Positions 13,901 through 21,138 of a stretch of 21,138 nt of DNA are shown here, in pieces; the stretch's first letter is position 1, and the number at the start of each line of letters is the position of its first letter. The DNA comes from DASZHA01 sp049644325. Lineage in GTDB: Bacteria > Chloroflexota > Dormibacteria > DASZGP01. The notes below the pieces were generated by a model. It was not told the DNA's origin and searched no databases. It saw only the letters and a program-made list of their open reading frames with translations. The translations under genes and the position numbers were made by a program. Location: the NCBI GenBank assembly GCA_049644325.1, contig JBARRR010000117.1, forward strand, positions 1-21,138, in the 5' to 3' direction.

Positions 13901-13906
13901 TAGACT
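13901..13906 (+). promoter_or_regulatory. -10 box for leaderless start of the LprG-like gene
   Basis: TAGACT lies exactly 7 bases before ATG 13914. There is no Shine-Dalgarno, and the gap to the previous stop is only 33 bases. This spacing is that of leaderless mRNAs with TANNNT -10 elements. No -35 of quality is seen. Confidence 0.55.
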
Positions 13907-13913
13907 CATTCGC

Positions 13914-14603
13914 ATGCTTTTTCGAGTTGGGCTGGCGATTGTGGCCTCGGTTTGGCTGCTGGCGTGTGGCTCCACCGTCGACGCCGGCCAGCAGCTCAAG
14001 GACGCCGCCGCCGCCATGAAGACGATCCAGACGGTGCAGCTGGACCTCAAGTTTGGCGCCGGTGCCACGGTCACCGCCTCCAACGTCACCGTCGACCTCG
14101 TCTCCGCAACCGGCAAGGTCAAGCTGCCCACCGACAGCGAGCTGGTGGGCAGGGTGAAGCAGGGGGACACGATCATTGAGTCCCGGATCGTAACCATCGG
14201 CAACGACACCTACTACAAGCCGATCTCGTTCCTGCCCGCCAGCAAGCTGAGTCCTGAAGAGGCCAAGCAGTATCCCAGCGCCGCGCGGCTCCTGAACCCC
14301 GATACCGGCCTGCCGTCGGTCATCGACAAGGGCCAGGGTGCCAAGGTCACCGGCACCGAGTCGATCGACGGGCAGGACTCCAACAAGGTCGAGGCGACCT
14401 ACACCCCCGACGACCTGAAGGCCGCGCTGGCACCCTTCACGCCGGCGGACAAGGTGCAGGTCACGTTCTGGATCGGCAAGGACGACCATCGGGTCCGCAA
14501 GGCCCTGATCACGGGCCACGTCTTCAGCGCCAACAGTGACAGCACGATCGAGGTCCACCTCCACGACTTCAACGCCGCCGTCGACATCTCCCCGCCCGCC
14601 TGA
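13914..14603 (+). CDS. LprG/LppX-like lipoprotein (LppX_LprAFG family)
   Basis: The 229-residue product begins with a short lipoprotein signal ending WLLAC, giving lipidated Cys18. The mature domain has the LppX/LprG layout of alternating strands and helices. The most telling segment is SAARLLNPDTGLPSVIDKG (about 122-140), close to LNPDTGL in mycobacterial LprG, followed by GTESIDGQDSNKVEATY and a C-terminus ending in SPPA. In mycobacteria this fold carries triacylated lipids across the envelope and is co-transcribed with the MFS transporter P55 (Rv1410c). Here a P55-like gene follows after 10 bases, so the two-gene arrangement is kept. The protein likely sits on the outer face of the cytoplasmic membrane and accepts lipid. 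The family call is from remembered motifs. Confidence 0.82.
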   Translation: MLFRVGLAIVASVWLLACGSTVDAGQQLKDAAAAMKTIQTVQLDLKFGAGATVTASNVTVDLVSATGKVKLPTDSELVGRVKQGDTIIESRIVTIGNDTYYKPISFLPASKLSPEEAKQYPSAARLLNPDTGLPSVIDKGQGAKVTGTESIDGQDSNKVEATYTPDDLKAALAPFTPADKVQVTFWIGKDDHRVRKALITGHVFSANSDSTIEVHLHDFNAAVDISPPA

Positions 14604-14613
14604 GCTGGCGGCG

Positions 14614-16197
14614 GTGACCGGGCCGGTGGCGGCGCCCGCCATCGCCTCCCGGCGCCTGCTGCTGGGATCGGTGGCGGCCGGGCTCTTCCTGGCCGCGCTG
14701 GACACCTACGTCGTGGTCACGGTGCTACCCCGGATGATGTTCGACCTCACCATCCCCATCGACCGGATCGAGCAGGCGACGCCGGTGATCACGGGCTTCC
14801 TGCTGGGCTACATCGTGACGATGCCGCTGCTGGGGGCCGTCTCCGACCGCTACGGCCGGGGACGGGTCTACCTCATCAGCCTGGGGATCTTCTGCCTCGG
14901 CTCGGTGCTGACCGCGACGGCGGGCCTGGCCGCCATCCCCGATGAGAATGCCGGCGGGCTGCCCTGGTTGGTGGCCGGGCGTGTGCTCCAGGGCCTGGGC
15001 GGGGGCGCCCTGGTCCCCGTGGCGCTGGCGCTGGCCGCCGACCTCTACCCGGTAGGGCGCCGCTCCCTACCGCTGGGCGTGGTCGCGGCCCTGCAGGAGA
15101 CCGGCAGCGTGTTGGGTCCCCTCTACGGCGCCGTCGTTGCCGGCGCGGCGGTCGGTCTTGGTGGATGGCGCGCCATCTTCTGGATCAACCTGCCCCTGGC
15201 GGCGATCTGCGCGGTGGGCTTCTTGGTCGCGGCCAGGACGGGCGTGGGCCATGCCGGCCCGGGAAGGACCGCGGTGGCCGGTCACGCCTCCGCCTCGGTC
15301 GATTGGCTGGGGGGGATCCTCCTGGGCCTGGGCCTGGGCCTGCTGGTGCTCGCGCTCTACCCCGACGACCCCTCCCGCCACGCGGTGGGATCGCTGTTCC
15401 TCCCCCTCGGCGTCGCCGCGGTGGTGGTCCTGGGGCTGTACGGCTGGCGCCAGGCGACCGGCAGCAGTCCCCTGATCCCGCCGGCGCTGCTGCGCGACCG
15501 CGCCTTTGTCGGCGCCAACCTGACCAACCTGCTGGTCGGCGCCGGCCTGATGGTGGCCCTGGTCGACGTGCCCATCGTGGCCCGCGGGGTGTTCGGCCTG
15601 GGCGAGTTCGACGCCGCCCTCCTGCTGGCGCGTTTCATGGTCGCGATCCCGGTGGGGGCGGTGGTCGGGGGCTGGCTCAGCGGCCGGCTCGGGTATCGCC
15701 TCACGGCGGTGCTGGGGCTGCTGGTGGCGGCCAGCGCCTTCCTGCGGATGTCGACGTGGACCGTCGACGAGCTCAGCCGTACGGTTGCCGGCATCCCCGA
15801 CTCACTGGTGACGCTGTTCCTCTGCGGCTTCGGTTTCGGGCTGGTGATCGCGCCGGTGGCCGCGGCCATCCTCGATCGCTCCCAGGATCGTGAGCACGGG
15901 CTGGCCTCCAGCCTGGTGGTGGTGGCGCGGACGGTGGGGATGCTGCTGGGCCTAAGCGCCCTGGCGGCCTTCGGGATCCACCGCTTCTACCAGCTGATCC
16001 AGGCCGACAGCGGGGCCAGGCTCGATGTCACACAGGGTGTCGGCGCCGTGGCCGCCCTGCAGGCGCGCTTCGTGGCGGCCCTGCTGCAGGAGTACCACGA
16101 GATCTTCTCCATCGCCGCCGGGGTCTGCCTGCTGGCCGCCGTGATCGCGCTGCTGACCCTGCAGGGCGGGCGACCATCGGCGCGGACGGCCGCATGA
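14614..16197 (+). CDS. P55-like major facilitator superfamily transporter
   Basis: The 527-residue product with 12-14 predicted membrane helices belongs to the 14-helix drug-exporter-like MFS. The first helix contains LAALDTYVVVTVLPRMM (Asp30), loop 2-3 has motif A GAVSDRYGRGR (74-84), and helix 5 has motif C ALQETGSVLGPLYG (149-162, Glu152). The ALDTYVVVT, IPID, LLGY...MPLLG and QE-GSVLGPLYG pieces resemble mycobacterial P55/Rv1410c more than generic EmrB transporters. Near the C-terminus about 40 residues separate the last two helices, compatible with the long extensions reported for P55-type proteins. With the LprG-like lipoprotein upstream, lipid export is likelier than drug efflux. The start is GTG 14614, 10 bases after that gene; GTG 14626 is an alternative. 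The stop overlaps the ROK kinase ATG. Confidence 0.85.
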   Translation: MTGPVAAPAIASRRLLLGSVAAGLFLAALDTYVVVTVLPRMMFDLTIPIDRIEQATPVITGFLLGYIVTMPLLGAVSDRYGRGRVYLISLGIFCLGSVLTATAGLAAIPDENAGGLPWLVAGRVLQGLGGGALVPVALALAADLYPVGRRSLPLGVVAALQETGSVLGPLYGAVVAGAAVGLGGWRAIFWINLPLAAICAVGFLVAARTGVGHAGPGRTAVAGHASASVDWLGGILLGLGLGLLVLALYPDDPSRHAVGSLFLPLGVAAVVVLGLYGWRQATGSSPLIPPALLRDRAFVGANLTNLLVGAGLMVALVDVPIVARGVFGLGEFDAALLLARFMVAIPVGAVVGGWLSGRLGYRLTAVLGLLVAASAFLRMSTWTVDELSRTVAGIPDSLVTLFLCGFGFGLVIAPVAAAILDRSQDREHGLASSLVVVARTVGMLLGLSALAAFGIHRFYQLIQADSGARLDVTQGVGAVAALQARFVAALLQEYHEIFSIAAGVCLLAAVIALLTLQGGRPSARTAA

Positions 16198-17177
16198 CGG
16201 CGCACGTCTTCGGGCTCGACATCGGCGGCACCCAGCTACGCGCCGCCATTGCCGCCGACACCGGTGACGTTATCGACCTGCGCCGGGCCGAGACCGACCC
16301 CGGACAGGGGCCGGACGCGGCGGTGACGACGCTGGTCTCGATGATGGACGAGCTGGCCACCGCCCAGGGCATCCGGGTCGAGGACGCCGGCGCCATCGGG
16401 GCGGGGCTGCCGGGGCCCACCGACCCGGAGGAGGGTCTGCTCTTCAACCCGCCGCACCTGCCCCTGTGGCGCAACGTCCGTTTCGCCAAGATGCTGGAGG
16501 ACGCCACCGGCGTCCCCGCCCACCTCCGCAACGACGCCCAGCTGGCGGCCTTTGGCGAGTTCCGCCGCGGCGCCGGGCGAGGCAGCCGCCACATGCTCTA
16601 CGTCACCGTCAGCACCGGCATCGGCGGCGGCATCATCATCGACGGCAAGCTCTACGGCGGGGCTGCCGGGACCGCCGGCGAGGTCGGCCACGTGGTCATC
16701 GATGCCAATGGGCCTGCCTGCAGCTGCGGCGCCCGCGGCTGTATCGAATCGCTGGCTTCGGGGACGGCGATGGCGCGGATCGCCGCCGAGCGGATCGCCG
16801 CCGGCGAAGCCTCCACCCTGGAGGGCATCGAGGAGGTGACCGGCGCGGCCGTTGCCGCAGCCGCGGCCAGGGGCGACGCGCTGGCGCTCTCGGTGGTCAG
16901 CCGGGCCGGCCACCTGCTCGGGCTGGCCCTGGGGGGGCTGCTCAACACCCTGGCGCCCGAGGTCCTGGTCCTGGGCGGCGGGGCCATGGCGTCAGGCCCG
17001 GCATTCCTGGAGCCGATGGACAAGGCCATGCGCTTCCAGGCATTCGAGTCGACCATGGCCCACGTCCGCGTCGAGATGGCCGAGCTCAAGGACCCCGGCC
17101 TCACGGGCGCCGTGGAGTGGGCGCGCGAATTCCTGCCCGGCCGGGCACAGGCGACGCTGGACGAGATCGACCGGTGA
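16194..17177 (+). CDS. ROK family sugar kinase (glucokinase-like)
   Basis: The 327-residue product has the ATP-phosphate loop GLDIGGTQ (7-14), catalytic Asp114 in LRNDAQLAAFGE, and VSTGIGGGIIIDGKLYGG (139-156). The ROK zinc site is present: His166 in GEVGH and CSCGARGC with Cys176, Cys178 and Cys183, followed by IESLASG. There is no N-terminal winged helix, so it is an enzyme rather than a ROK repressor. Glucose is the commonest substrate for this type, but N-acetylmannosamine, fructose or others are possible. ATG 16194 overlaps the transporter stop (ATGA), and the next gene overlaps its stop (GTGA). Confidence 0.9.
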   Translation: MTAHVFGLDIGGTQLRAAIAADTGDVIDLRRAETDPGQGPDAAVTTLVSMMDELATAQGIRVEDAGAIGAGLPGPTDPEEGLLFNPPHLPLWRNVRFAKMLEDATGVPAHLRNDAQLAAFGEFRRGAGRGSRHMLYVTVSTGIGGGIIIDGKLYGGAAGTAGEVGHVVIDANGPACSCGARGCIESLASGTAMARIAAERIAAGEASTLEGIEEVTGAAVAAAAARGDALALSVVSRAGHLLGLALGGLLNTLAPEVLVLGGGAMASGPAFLEPMDKAMRFQAFESTMAHVRVEMAELKDPGLTGAVEWAREFLPGRAQATLDEIDR

Positions 17178-18610
17178 GCCAGGGTCCGGCCGCGAGGATC
17201 GAGCATCAGCCCGGGCTGGAACCACTCCTGGACACCCTCGAAGAGGAGGCCGGCCGCGCCGGTGTGCAGGCGTACCTGGTCGGGGGCTACGTGCGGGACC
17301 GGCTGATGCGCCGCGACGCCAACGAGGTCGACGTGGTCATCGTTGGCGGCGACGCTCCCGCTGCCACGGCGGTGGCGACGGCGGTGGCCCAGCGGGCGGG
17401 AAGCCGGGCGCCGGTGATCTTCGAGCGTTTCGGCACCGCCCACGTGGTGGCCGGCGAATTCACCCTCGAGTTCGTCGCGGCGCGCTCGGAGAGCTACGCG
17501 CCCGACAGCCGCAAGCCCGAGGTCCGGCCGGCCAGCCTGGAAGAGGACATCCGCCGCCGCGACTTCACCGTCAACACGCTGGTGGCCAACCGCGCTGGCG
17601 AGGTCAGCGACATGACCGGCCAGGGCCTGGCGGACATGGAGGCGAAGCTGCTGCGGACCCCGCTGCCGGCCCGCGAAACCTTCCTCGAGGACCCCCTCCG
17701 GGCGGTCCGCGCGGTCCGCTTCGCTGTCATCCTCGGTTTCGCCCTGGACCCGGACATCCCGCCCGCGATCGAGGCCTCGCTGGACCGCCTGACCACGGTG
17801 GTCAGCATTGAGCGATTCACCGAGGAGTTCCGGCGCATGCTCCTGTCCGAGCACCCCGGCGAGTCGATCCGCCAGCTCAGGGAGACCGGCATCCTGGGGC
17901 GGCTGCTGCCCGAGGTGGAAGCCCTCGCGGGCGTGGTGCAGGACGGCTTCCACCCGGACGATGTCCTCAACCACACCGCGGCGGCCCTCGAGGCGGTGGC
18001 GGCCCGTCCCCAGCCCCACATGCCGGCTGACGACGAGCTGGTCCTGCGCCTGGCCGTGCTCACCCATGACATCGGCAAGCCGGCGACGGCGGCGAGGACC
18101 GCCGACCGGGTCACCTTCCTCGGTCACCCGGATGTTGGCGCCGGCATCGCCCGGGCCATGCTGCAGCGGCTGCGGTTCAGCAATGCCATCGCCGACCGGG
18201 TGACCCGCCTGGTCATGCTCCACATGCGCCCCATCAGCTACCTGCCCGAGGAGTGGACCGATGGCGCGGTGCGGCGCCTGGTGCGCGACAGCGCCGACGT
18301 GCTGCCGGGCCTGATCGAGCTGGCTCGGGCCGACATGCAGGCCAGCGCATACCCCGAGTCCGAGGCCAAGCGTAAGCTCGGCGACCTCGAACGGCGCATC
18401 GCCGAGCTCGACGTCGAGGCGGTGCAGGCGGCCCGGCCGCCGATCGACGGCGAAGCCCTGATGGCGCGCTACGGACGCCCGCCCGGGCCCTGGATCCGGA
18501 GGGTGCAGGACGCGCTGCTGGAGGCGCTGATCGACGGCGAGCTGCGGGCGGCCGACGAGACCGCCGCGTGGGCATACCTGGAGGCCCACCCGGAGCTGCT
18601 GGCCGAGTGA
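17174..18610 (+). CDS. Class II tRNA nucleotidyltransferase (CCA-adding type) with HD domain
   Basis: The 478-residue product has head motifs LVGGYVRDRLM (35-45) and catalytic EVD (51-53), then RRDFTVNTLV (128-137), EDPLRAVRAVRFA (172-184) and a neck helix. A C-terminal HD phosphohydrolase-like domain follows, with DVLNHTAAALEAV and LTHDIGKP (His298-Asp299). This is the layout of bacterial CCA-adding enzymes that also carry HD domains. Specialised CC- or A-adding enzymes and poly(A) polymerase share it, and sequence alone does not separate them here. The first catalytic carboxylate is Glu instead of the more usual Asp, which still satisfies the (D/E)xD pattern. GTG 17174 is coupled to the ROK kinase stop and the stop to the next gene. 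Confidence 0.88.
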   Translation: MSQGPAARIEHQPGLEPLLDTLEEEAGRAGVQAYLVGGYVRDRLMRRDANEVDVVIVGGDAPAATAVATAVAQRAGSRAPVIFERFGTAHVVAGEFTLEFVAARSESYAPDSRKPEVRPASLEEDIRRRDFTVNTLVANRAGEVSDMTGQGLADMEAKLLRTPLPARETFLEDPLRAVRAVRFAVILGFALDPDIPPAIEASLDRLTTVVSIERFTEEFRRMLLSEHPGESIRQLRETGILGRLLPEVEALAGVVQDGFHPDDVLNHTAAALEAVAARPQPHMPADDELVLRLAVLTHDIGKPATAARTADRVTFLGHPDVGAGIARAMLQRLRFSNAIADRVTRLVMLHMRPISYLPEEWTDGAVRRLVRDSADVLPGLIELARADMQASAYPESEAKRKLGDLERRIAELDVEAVQAARPPIDGEALMARYGRPPGPWIRRVQDALLEALIDGELRAADETAAWAYLEAHPELLAE

Positions 18611-19722
18611 GCGCGAGCAAACACCCCGACGTGGTGGTGGTTGGCGCCGGCATCGCCGGACTGAGCATCGCCTGGGAGCTGAGCCGCCGTGGCCAGGCGG
18701 TAACCGTGCTGCGGTCGAACCGGCCGGCAGCCTCCCCTATCGCCGCGGGGATGCTGGCGCCGATGCCAGAGGTGGCCAGCAACCCGCCGCTGGGCCGCCT
18801 GGCCACCGAGGGGCTGCGGTACTACCCCGACTTCCTGGAGGCGCTGGCTGATGAGACCGACCGGCCCACCGGCTTCATCCGCAGCGGGCTGCTGCGCATT
18901 GCCTACAGCGCCGAGGAGGCCGTGGCGCTGCGCGAGGCGGTGGGGCAGTACGAGGCCGCCGGGATGCCGTCGCGCTGGCTCAGCCCCGCCGCCGCGGCCA
19001 AGGACGTGCCGGGACTCGGCACCGTGGGGCTGGCGGGCGGGCTGCTGTCATTCGACGAGGCCCAGGTGCAGCCGGCCTGGCTGCTGGCTGCCCTCGAAGA
19101 TGGCATTGTGGCCCGCGGCGGGGAGGTCGTCGAGGCCGAGGTCGAGGCTGTCGAGGAGGCCGGGGACTCCGCCCATGTCCGCACCGGCGACGGGGTCATG
19201 GCCGCCGGCCGCGCGGTGCTGGCCCTGGGCAGCTGGAGTGGGACGCTTCCGGGCCTGGACTACCCGGTGCGGCCCGTCAAGGGGCAGTTATTGGCCTTCC
19301 CGGCCGGCGCGCCCGGTCCCGAGGTCATCATCTACCGGGACCACAACTACCTCCTGACCAAGGCCGACGGCACCGTCGTCCTGGGCGGGACGGTGGAGAC
19401 CGATGCCGGCTTCTCGGTCACCCCCGACGAGCGGGTCGAGGAGCTACGGCGCCTGCTCCCCGTGCTCTGGCCGGGCCTGGTCGGCGCCGAGGCCGACGTC
19501 CGGGTGGGCCTGCGCCCGGCGGCGCCGGATGGGCTCCCGGTGATTGGTGGGCTGCCCAGCCTGCCCCACACCTACATCTTCACCGCGCACTACCGCAACG
19601 GCTTCCTGCTGTCGCCCTACTCGGCGCGCCTTGCCGCCGATGAGATCCTCGAGGCTCGCGAGGCGCCGCTGCTCCGCCCGATGCGTCCGGGGCGCCTTTC
19701 GGTCGAGGCGCCGAGCCAGTAG
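18607..19722 (+). CDS. thiO: FAD-dependent amine oxidase, glycine oxidase (ThiO)-like
   Basis: The 371-residue product of the DAO family has a dinucleotide-binding VVVGAGIAGLSIAWELSRRG (10-29). The ThiO-like PIAAGMLAPMPE segment follows near residue 40, a substrate-domain middle part comes next, and a C-terminal VRVGLRPAAPDGLPVIGG flavin motif closes the fold. Length matches ThiO (about 370), which oxidises glycine to the imine used for the thiazole of thiamine. No other thi genes are in the window, so another small-amine substrate remains possible. The start is GTG 18607, coupled by GTGA to the previous stop; a longer start at 18568 would run inside that gene. Last gene of the run; only 13 bases separate it from the convergent receiver gene. 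Confidence 0.83.
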   Translation: MSASKHPDVVVVGAGIAGLSIAWELSRRGQAVTVLRSNRPAASPIAAGMLAPMPEVASNPPLGRLATEGLRYYPDFLEALADETDRPTGFIRSGLLRIAYSAEEAVALREAVGQYEAAGMPSRWLSPAAAAKDVPGLGTVGLAGGLLSFDEAQVQPAWLLAALEDGIVARGGEVVEAEVEAVEEAGDSAHVRTGDGVMAAGRAVLALGSWSGTLPGLDYPVRPVKGQLLAFPAGAPGPEVIIYRDHNYLLTKADGTVVLGGTVETDAGFSVTPDERVEELRRLLPVLWPGLVGAEADVRVGLRPAAPDGLPVIGGLPSLPHTYIFTAHYRNGFLLSPYSARLAADEILEAREAPLLRPMRPGRLSVEAPSQ

Positions 19723-19735
19723 TCAGCCCGGCCTG

Positions 19736-20128
19736 TCAGCCGGCGTGGATGATGGTCGCGCTGTCGGTGATGGTGCGAACGACCTGGCCGACGGGAACCC
19801 CCAGCTTGGGAAACCCGACCACGCCGCTGCGCTGGGCCGCTCCCGCCAGGACGGCGGGATCGGCCTCGGAGAGGAGGAAGAAGCGGGCGCCGTCGAAAAC
19901 GTGCCGCATCCGCTCGATAAGCTCGGTGCCCACCATGTCGCCCAGGATCAGGTCGACCAGGACCGCGTCCGGCTTCTCCTCGGCGAAGACCTCCAGCGCA
20001 TCGGCGCCCGAGGTCGCGGTCAGCACCCGGTGGCCGTGCATCGTGAAGGCGAGCCGGTAGAGCTCGAGATTGGGGTAGTCGTCGTCGACGAGCAGGATCG
20101 TCATTTGCTTTTTCTTGGTGGCAGGCAT
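19736..20128 (-). CDS. Stand-alone response regulator receiver protein
   Basis: The 130-residue product has a single CheY-like domain with no output part. All phosphorylation residues are present: the acidic cluster D15-D16-D17 in LLVDDDYPN, acceptor D59 in VLVDL, Ser87 in FFLLSEAD, and Lys108 in GFPKLG followed by P at 112 rather than directly after Lys. A short basic head (ATKKKQ) precedes the domain; an internal ATG at 20104 would remove it. The upstream TAAGGT box with 7-base spacing favours ATG 20128 as a leaderless start. No histidine kinase is in the window, so the partner is elsewhere; the role could be phosphorelay or protein-protein control. Confidence 0.88.
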   Translation of the reverse strand: MPATKKKQMTILLVDDDYPNLELYRLAFTMHGHRVLTATSGADALEVFAEEKPDAVLVDLILGDMVGTELIERMRHVFDGARFFLLSEADPAVLAGAAQRSGVVGFPKLGVPVGQVVRTITDSATIIHAG

Positions 20129-20135
20129 ACCCGCA

Positions 20136-20141
20136 ACCTTA
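20136..20141 (-). promoter_or_regulatory. -10 box for leaderless start of the receiver gene
   Basis: Minus-strand TAAGGT ends 7 bases before ATG 20128. A TAGTCA hexamer 17 bases further upstream (20159-20164) matches four of six -35 consensus positions, making this the most complete promoter in the window. Confidence 0.55.
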
Positions 20142-20193
20142 GGCCGCTGGGACCGAACTGACTACCCCCATTACGCAGCGTGGCTGTTACGGG

Positions 20194-20210
20194 CACCCGC
20201 GATCCGGGTG
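20194..20210. repeat. Short inverted repeat in a divergent promoter region
   Basis: CACCCG (20194-20199) and CGGGTG (20205-20210) form a 6-bp palindrome with a 5-base centre, 15 bases before GTG 20226 and between divergent genes. It could be an operator or mRNA hairpin; nothing further supports either. Confidence 0.3.
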
Positions 20211-20225
20211 ACGGATTCATGACGT

Positions 20226-20591
20226 GTGAAGGTACTGGCGTCCCGGATCGTTGGAACCATCATGCCAATGCGCATCCTGGAAATGATCCTGCCTCGACTG
20301 GAGCTCATGGCCGACCTGGCCGGCGATCGCGACTCAGTTCGCGATCCTGTCGTGATGGCCCAGCTGCGCGAGGACTACCGATACATGGCCTCGGTCTGCC
20401 GAAGCCTGCTGCCGGACCTGGAGCCTGACCTCAACGAGCTCCCCGACGGCATCTCGCCGGTTGCGCCGGTCGAGCAGAAGATCTCACAGCAGATGGCGCT
20501 CATCCGCTGCACCAACCGCCTTCACCGGGCGGTGGAGTCCTACCTCACCGACAGGGCCGCCGCCGGCCGGGTTGCCGCCAAGGGCGGTTGA
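20226..20591 (+). CDS. Hypothetical 121-aa helical protein
   Basis: The product appears all-helical and soluble: a hydrophobic Met/Ile/Leu-rich first helix (about 10-32, MPMRILEMILPRLELMADL), a middle acidic segment rich in Leu and Pro (DLEPDLNELPDGI), and a last amphipathic helix (about 82-108) before a basic Ala/Gly tail. One Cys lies in each half. No catalytic motif is evident. GTG 20226 is the first in-frame start; ATG 20262 or 20268 would also give a sensible protein, and no good Shine-Dalgarno decides between them. It is divergent from the receiver gene and convergent with the last gene, so it is probably a single-gene unit. Family not recognised. Confidence 0.6.
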   Translation: MKVLASRIVGTIMPMRILEMILPRLELMADLAGDRDSVRDPVVMAQLREDYRYMASVCRSLLPDLEPDLNELPDGISPVAPVEQKISQQMALIRCTNRLHRAVESYLTDRAAAGRVAAKGG

Positions 20592-20602
20592 ATACTCTGG
20601 CC

Positions 20603-21124
20603 TCAGCGCCTCCAGGGGTAGGACGGTTCGCCGAGCACCGTAGGCGACTGGGCGGGGATCCCTGTGCTGACCAATTCAGGCAGGTCGGCCATGGGGGCGT
20701 CGTTGCGAAGAACGGTCCGGTTGTAGGTCCGCTGTAGCAGCTGGGCGATCTGGCCGCCGGTCTCAAGGAGCCGGGTCGACTCGACGGGGAGGGCGCTTAG
20801 CAGGGCCGCGCCGCCCTCGGAAGGGCAGCGATCGAAGAGGACCAGGCCACTGGCCCGGCTGATACCGCCCTCGATGCCATGGAGGAAGATGCGGTCGCTG
20901 ACACCGTCGCTCCAGCCGTCGCCGTGCATCTGACGAACACGGAATGCACCCAAACCGCGGAGGATCTGCTCCCTCTCCATGTTGAAGATGTCGCGGAAGC
21001 GCTCACCACCAAGCGGCATGGAACGGAAGTCGAGGGCGAGGCCCAGGATGGGCCGCTCGGTGGCGGCGCCCGGGTCGACGACCAGGCGCAGCTGCGCCGG
21101 CCAGTCGTGCTTGTGAGCGGTCAC
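20603..21124 (-). CDS. Hypothetical 173-aa protein
   Basis: Starts at GTG 21124, preceded by AGAGGA 5 bases upstream, which supports both gene and start. The product is soluble, mixed alpha/beta by eye, without signal peptide or membrane helix. Possible landmarks are an ALDFRSMPLGGERFRDIF stretch (about 30-47), a charged MHGDGWSDGVSDRIFLHG region (about 65-82) with two His and several Asp, and one Cys near residue 99 in LFDRCPSEGG. None matches a motif I can name. It converges on the 121-aa gene with only 11 bases between stops. Family not recognised. Confidence 0.62.
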   Translation of the reverse strand: MTAHKHDWPAQLRLVVDPGAATERPILGLALDFRSMPLGGERFRDIFNMEREQILRGLGAFRVRQMHGDGWSDGVSDRIFLHGIEGGISRASGLVLFDRCPSEGGAALLSALPVESTRLLETGGQIAQLLQRTYNRTVLRNDAPMADLPELVSTGIPAQSPTVLGEPSYPWRR

Positions 21125-21138
21125 CGACGTCCTCTTCT

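Noticed and set aside
16652..18589. 645-codon minus-strand open frame
   Set aside because: Antisense to the ROK kinase and the tRNA nucleotidyltransferase, both with complete motifs; composition is typical of mirror frames.
19728..19743. 5-bp inverted repeat between thiO and the receiver gene as a terminator
   Set aside because: The stem is short, no T tract follows on either strand, and it covers the last codons of the receiver gene.

Overview
The window is a very GC-rich, densely packed bacterial chromosome segment. It has 23 protein-coding genes, no gap longer than about 185 bases, frequent GTG/TTG starts and many 4-base stop/start overlaps. No rRNA, tRNA, CRISPR array, transposase or phage gene is visible. 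Gene content (single-domain ArsA/Get3-like ATPase, DUF4446, DUF2330, an LprG-like lipoprotein with a P55-like transporter, a soluble lytic transglycosylase-like secreted protein) points to a high-GC Terrabacteria-type lineage such as Dormibacterota, Chloroflexota or deep Actinomycetota. That placement is inference from gene style; no marker gene settles it.

Layout. 1-987: C-terminal part of a Lys/Pro/Ala/Glu repeat protein. 1006-1647: SAM O-methyltransferase. 1833-2048: orphan 71-aa protein. 2150-3295: exported DUF2330 protein with a C-terminal membrane anchor. A strong hairpin terminator (3339-3366) separates it from a convergent minus-strand pair: a lysozyme/transglycosylase-like protein (3380-4270) and a two-domain rhodanese (4281-5102). 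From 5198 a long plus-strand run begins: a tail-anchored small protein, DUF4446, a TadZ/CpaE-type pseudo-receiver plus ParA-like ATPase, an ArsA/Get3-like ATPase, an orphan basic/acidic protein and an M50 site-2-type protease. It continues into selA-selB (selenocysteine incorporation) and azlC-azlD (branched-chain amino acid export), with gaps of 28 bases or less and several overlaps.

A new transcription unit starts at 13914 with an LprG/LppX-like lipoprotein followed by a P55-like MFS transporter. It runs by 4-base overlaps into a ROK sugar kinase, a CCA-adding-type tRNA nucleotidyltransferase and a ThiO-like amine oxidase, ending at 19722. The right end holds a stand-alone response-regulator receiver (minus strand) and two unrecognised genes.

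The points most worth following are: (1) a Get3-like ATPase gene in the same run as a gene for a C-terminally tail-anchored protein and a TadZ-like ATPase; (2) an LprG-P55-type lipid export pair in what looks like a non-mycobacterial genome; (3) a recurrent TANNNT -10 box placed 6-7 bases before the start codon, suggesting leaderless transcription of at least three genes; (4) selA-selB as evidence of selenocysteine use, with the selenoproteins, selD and tRNA-Sec lying elsewhere.
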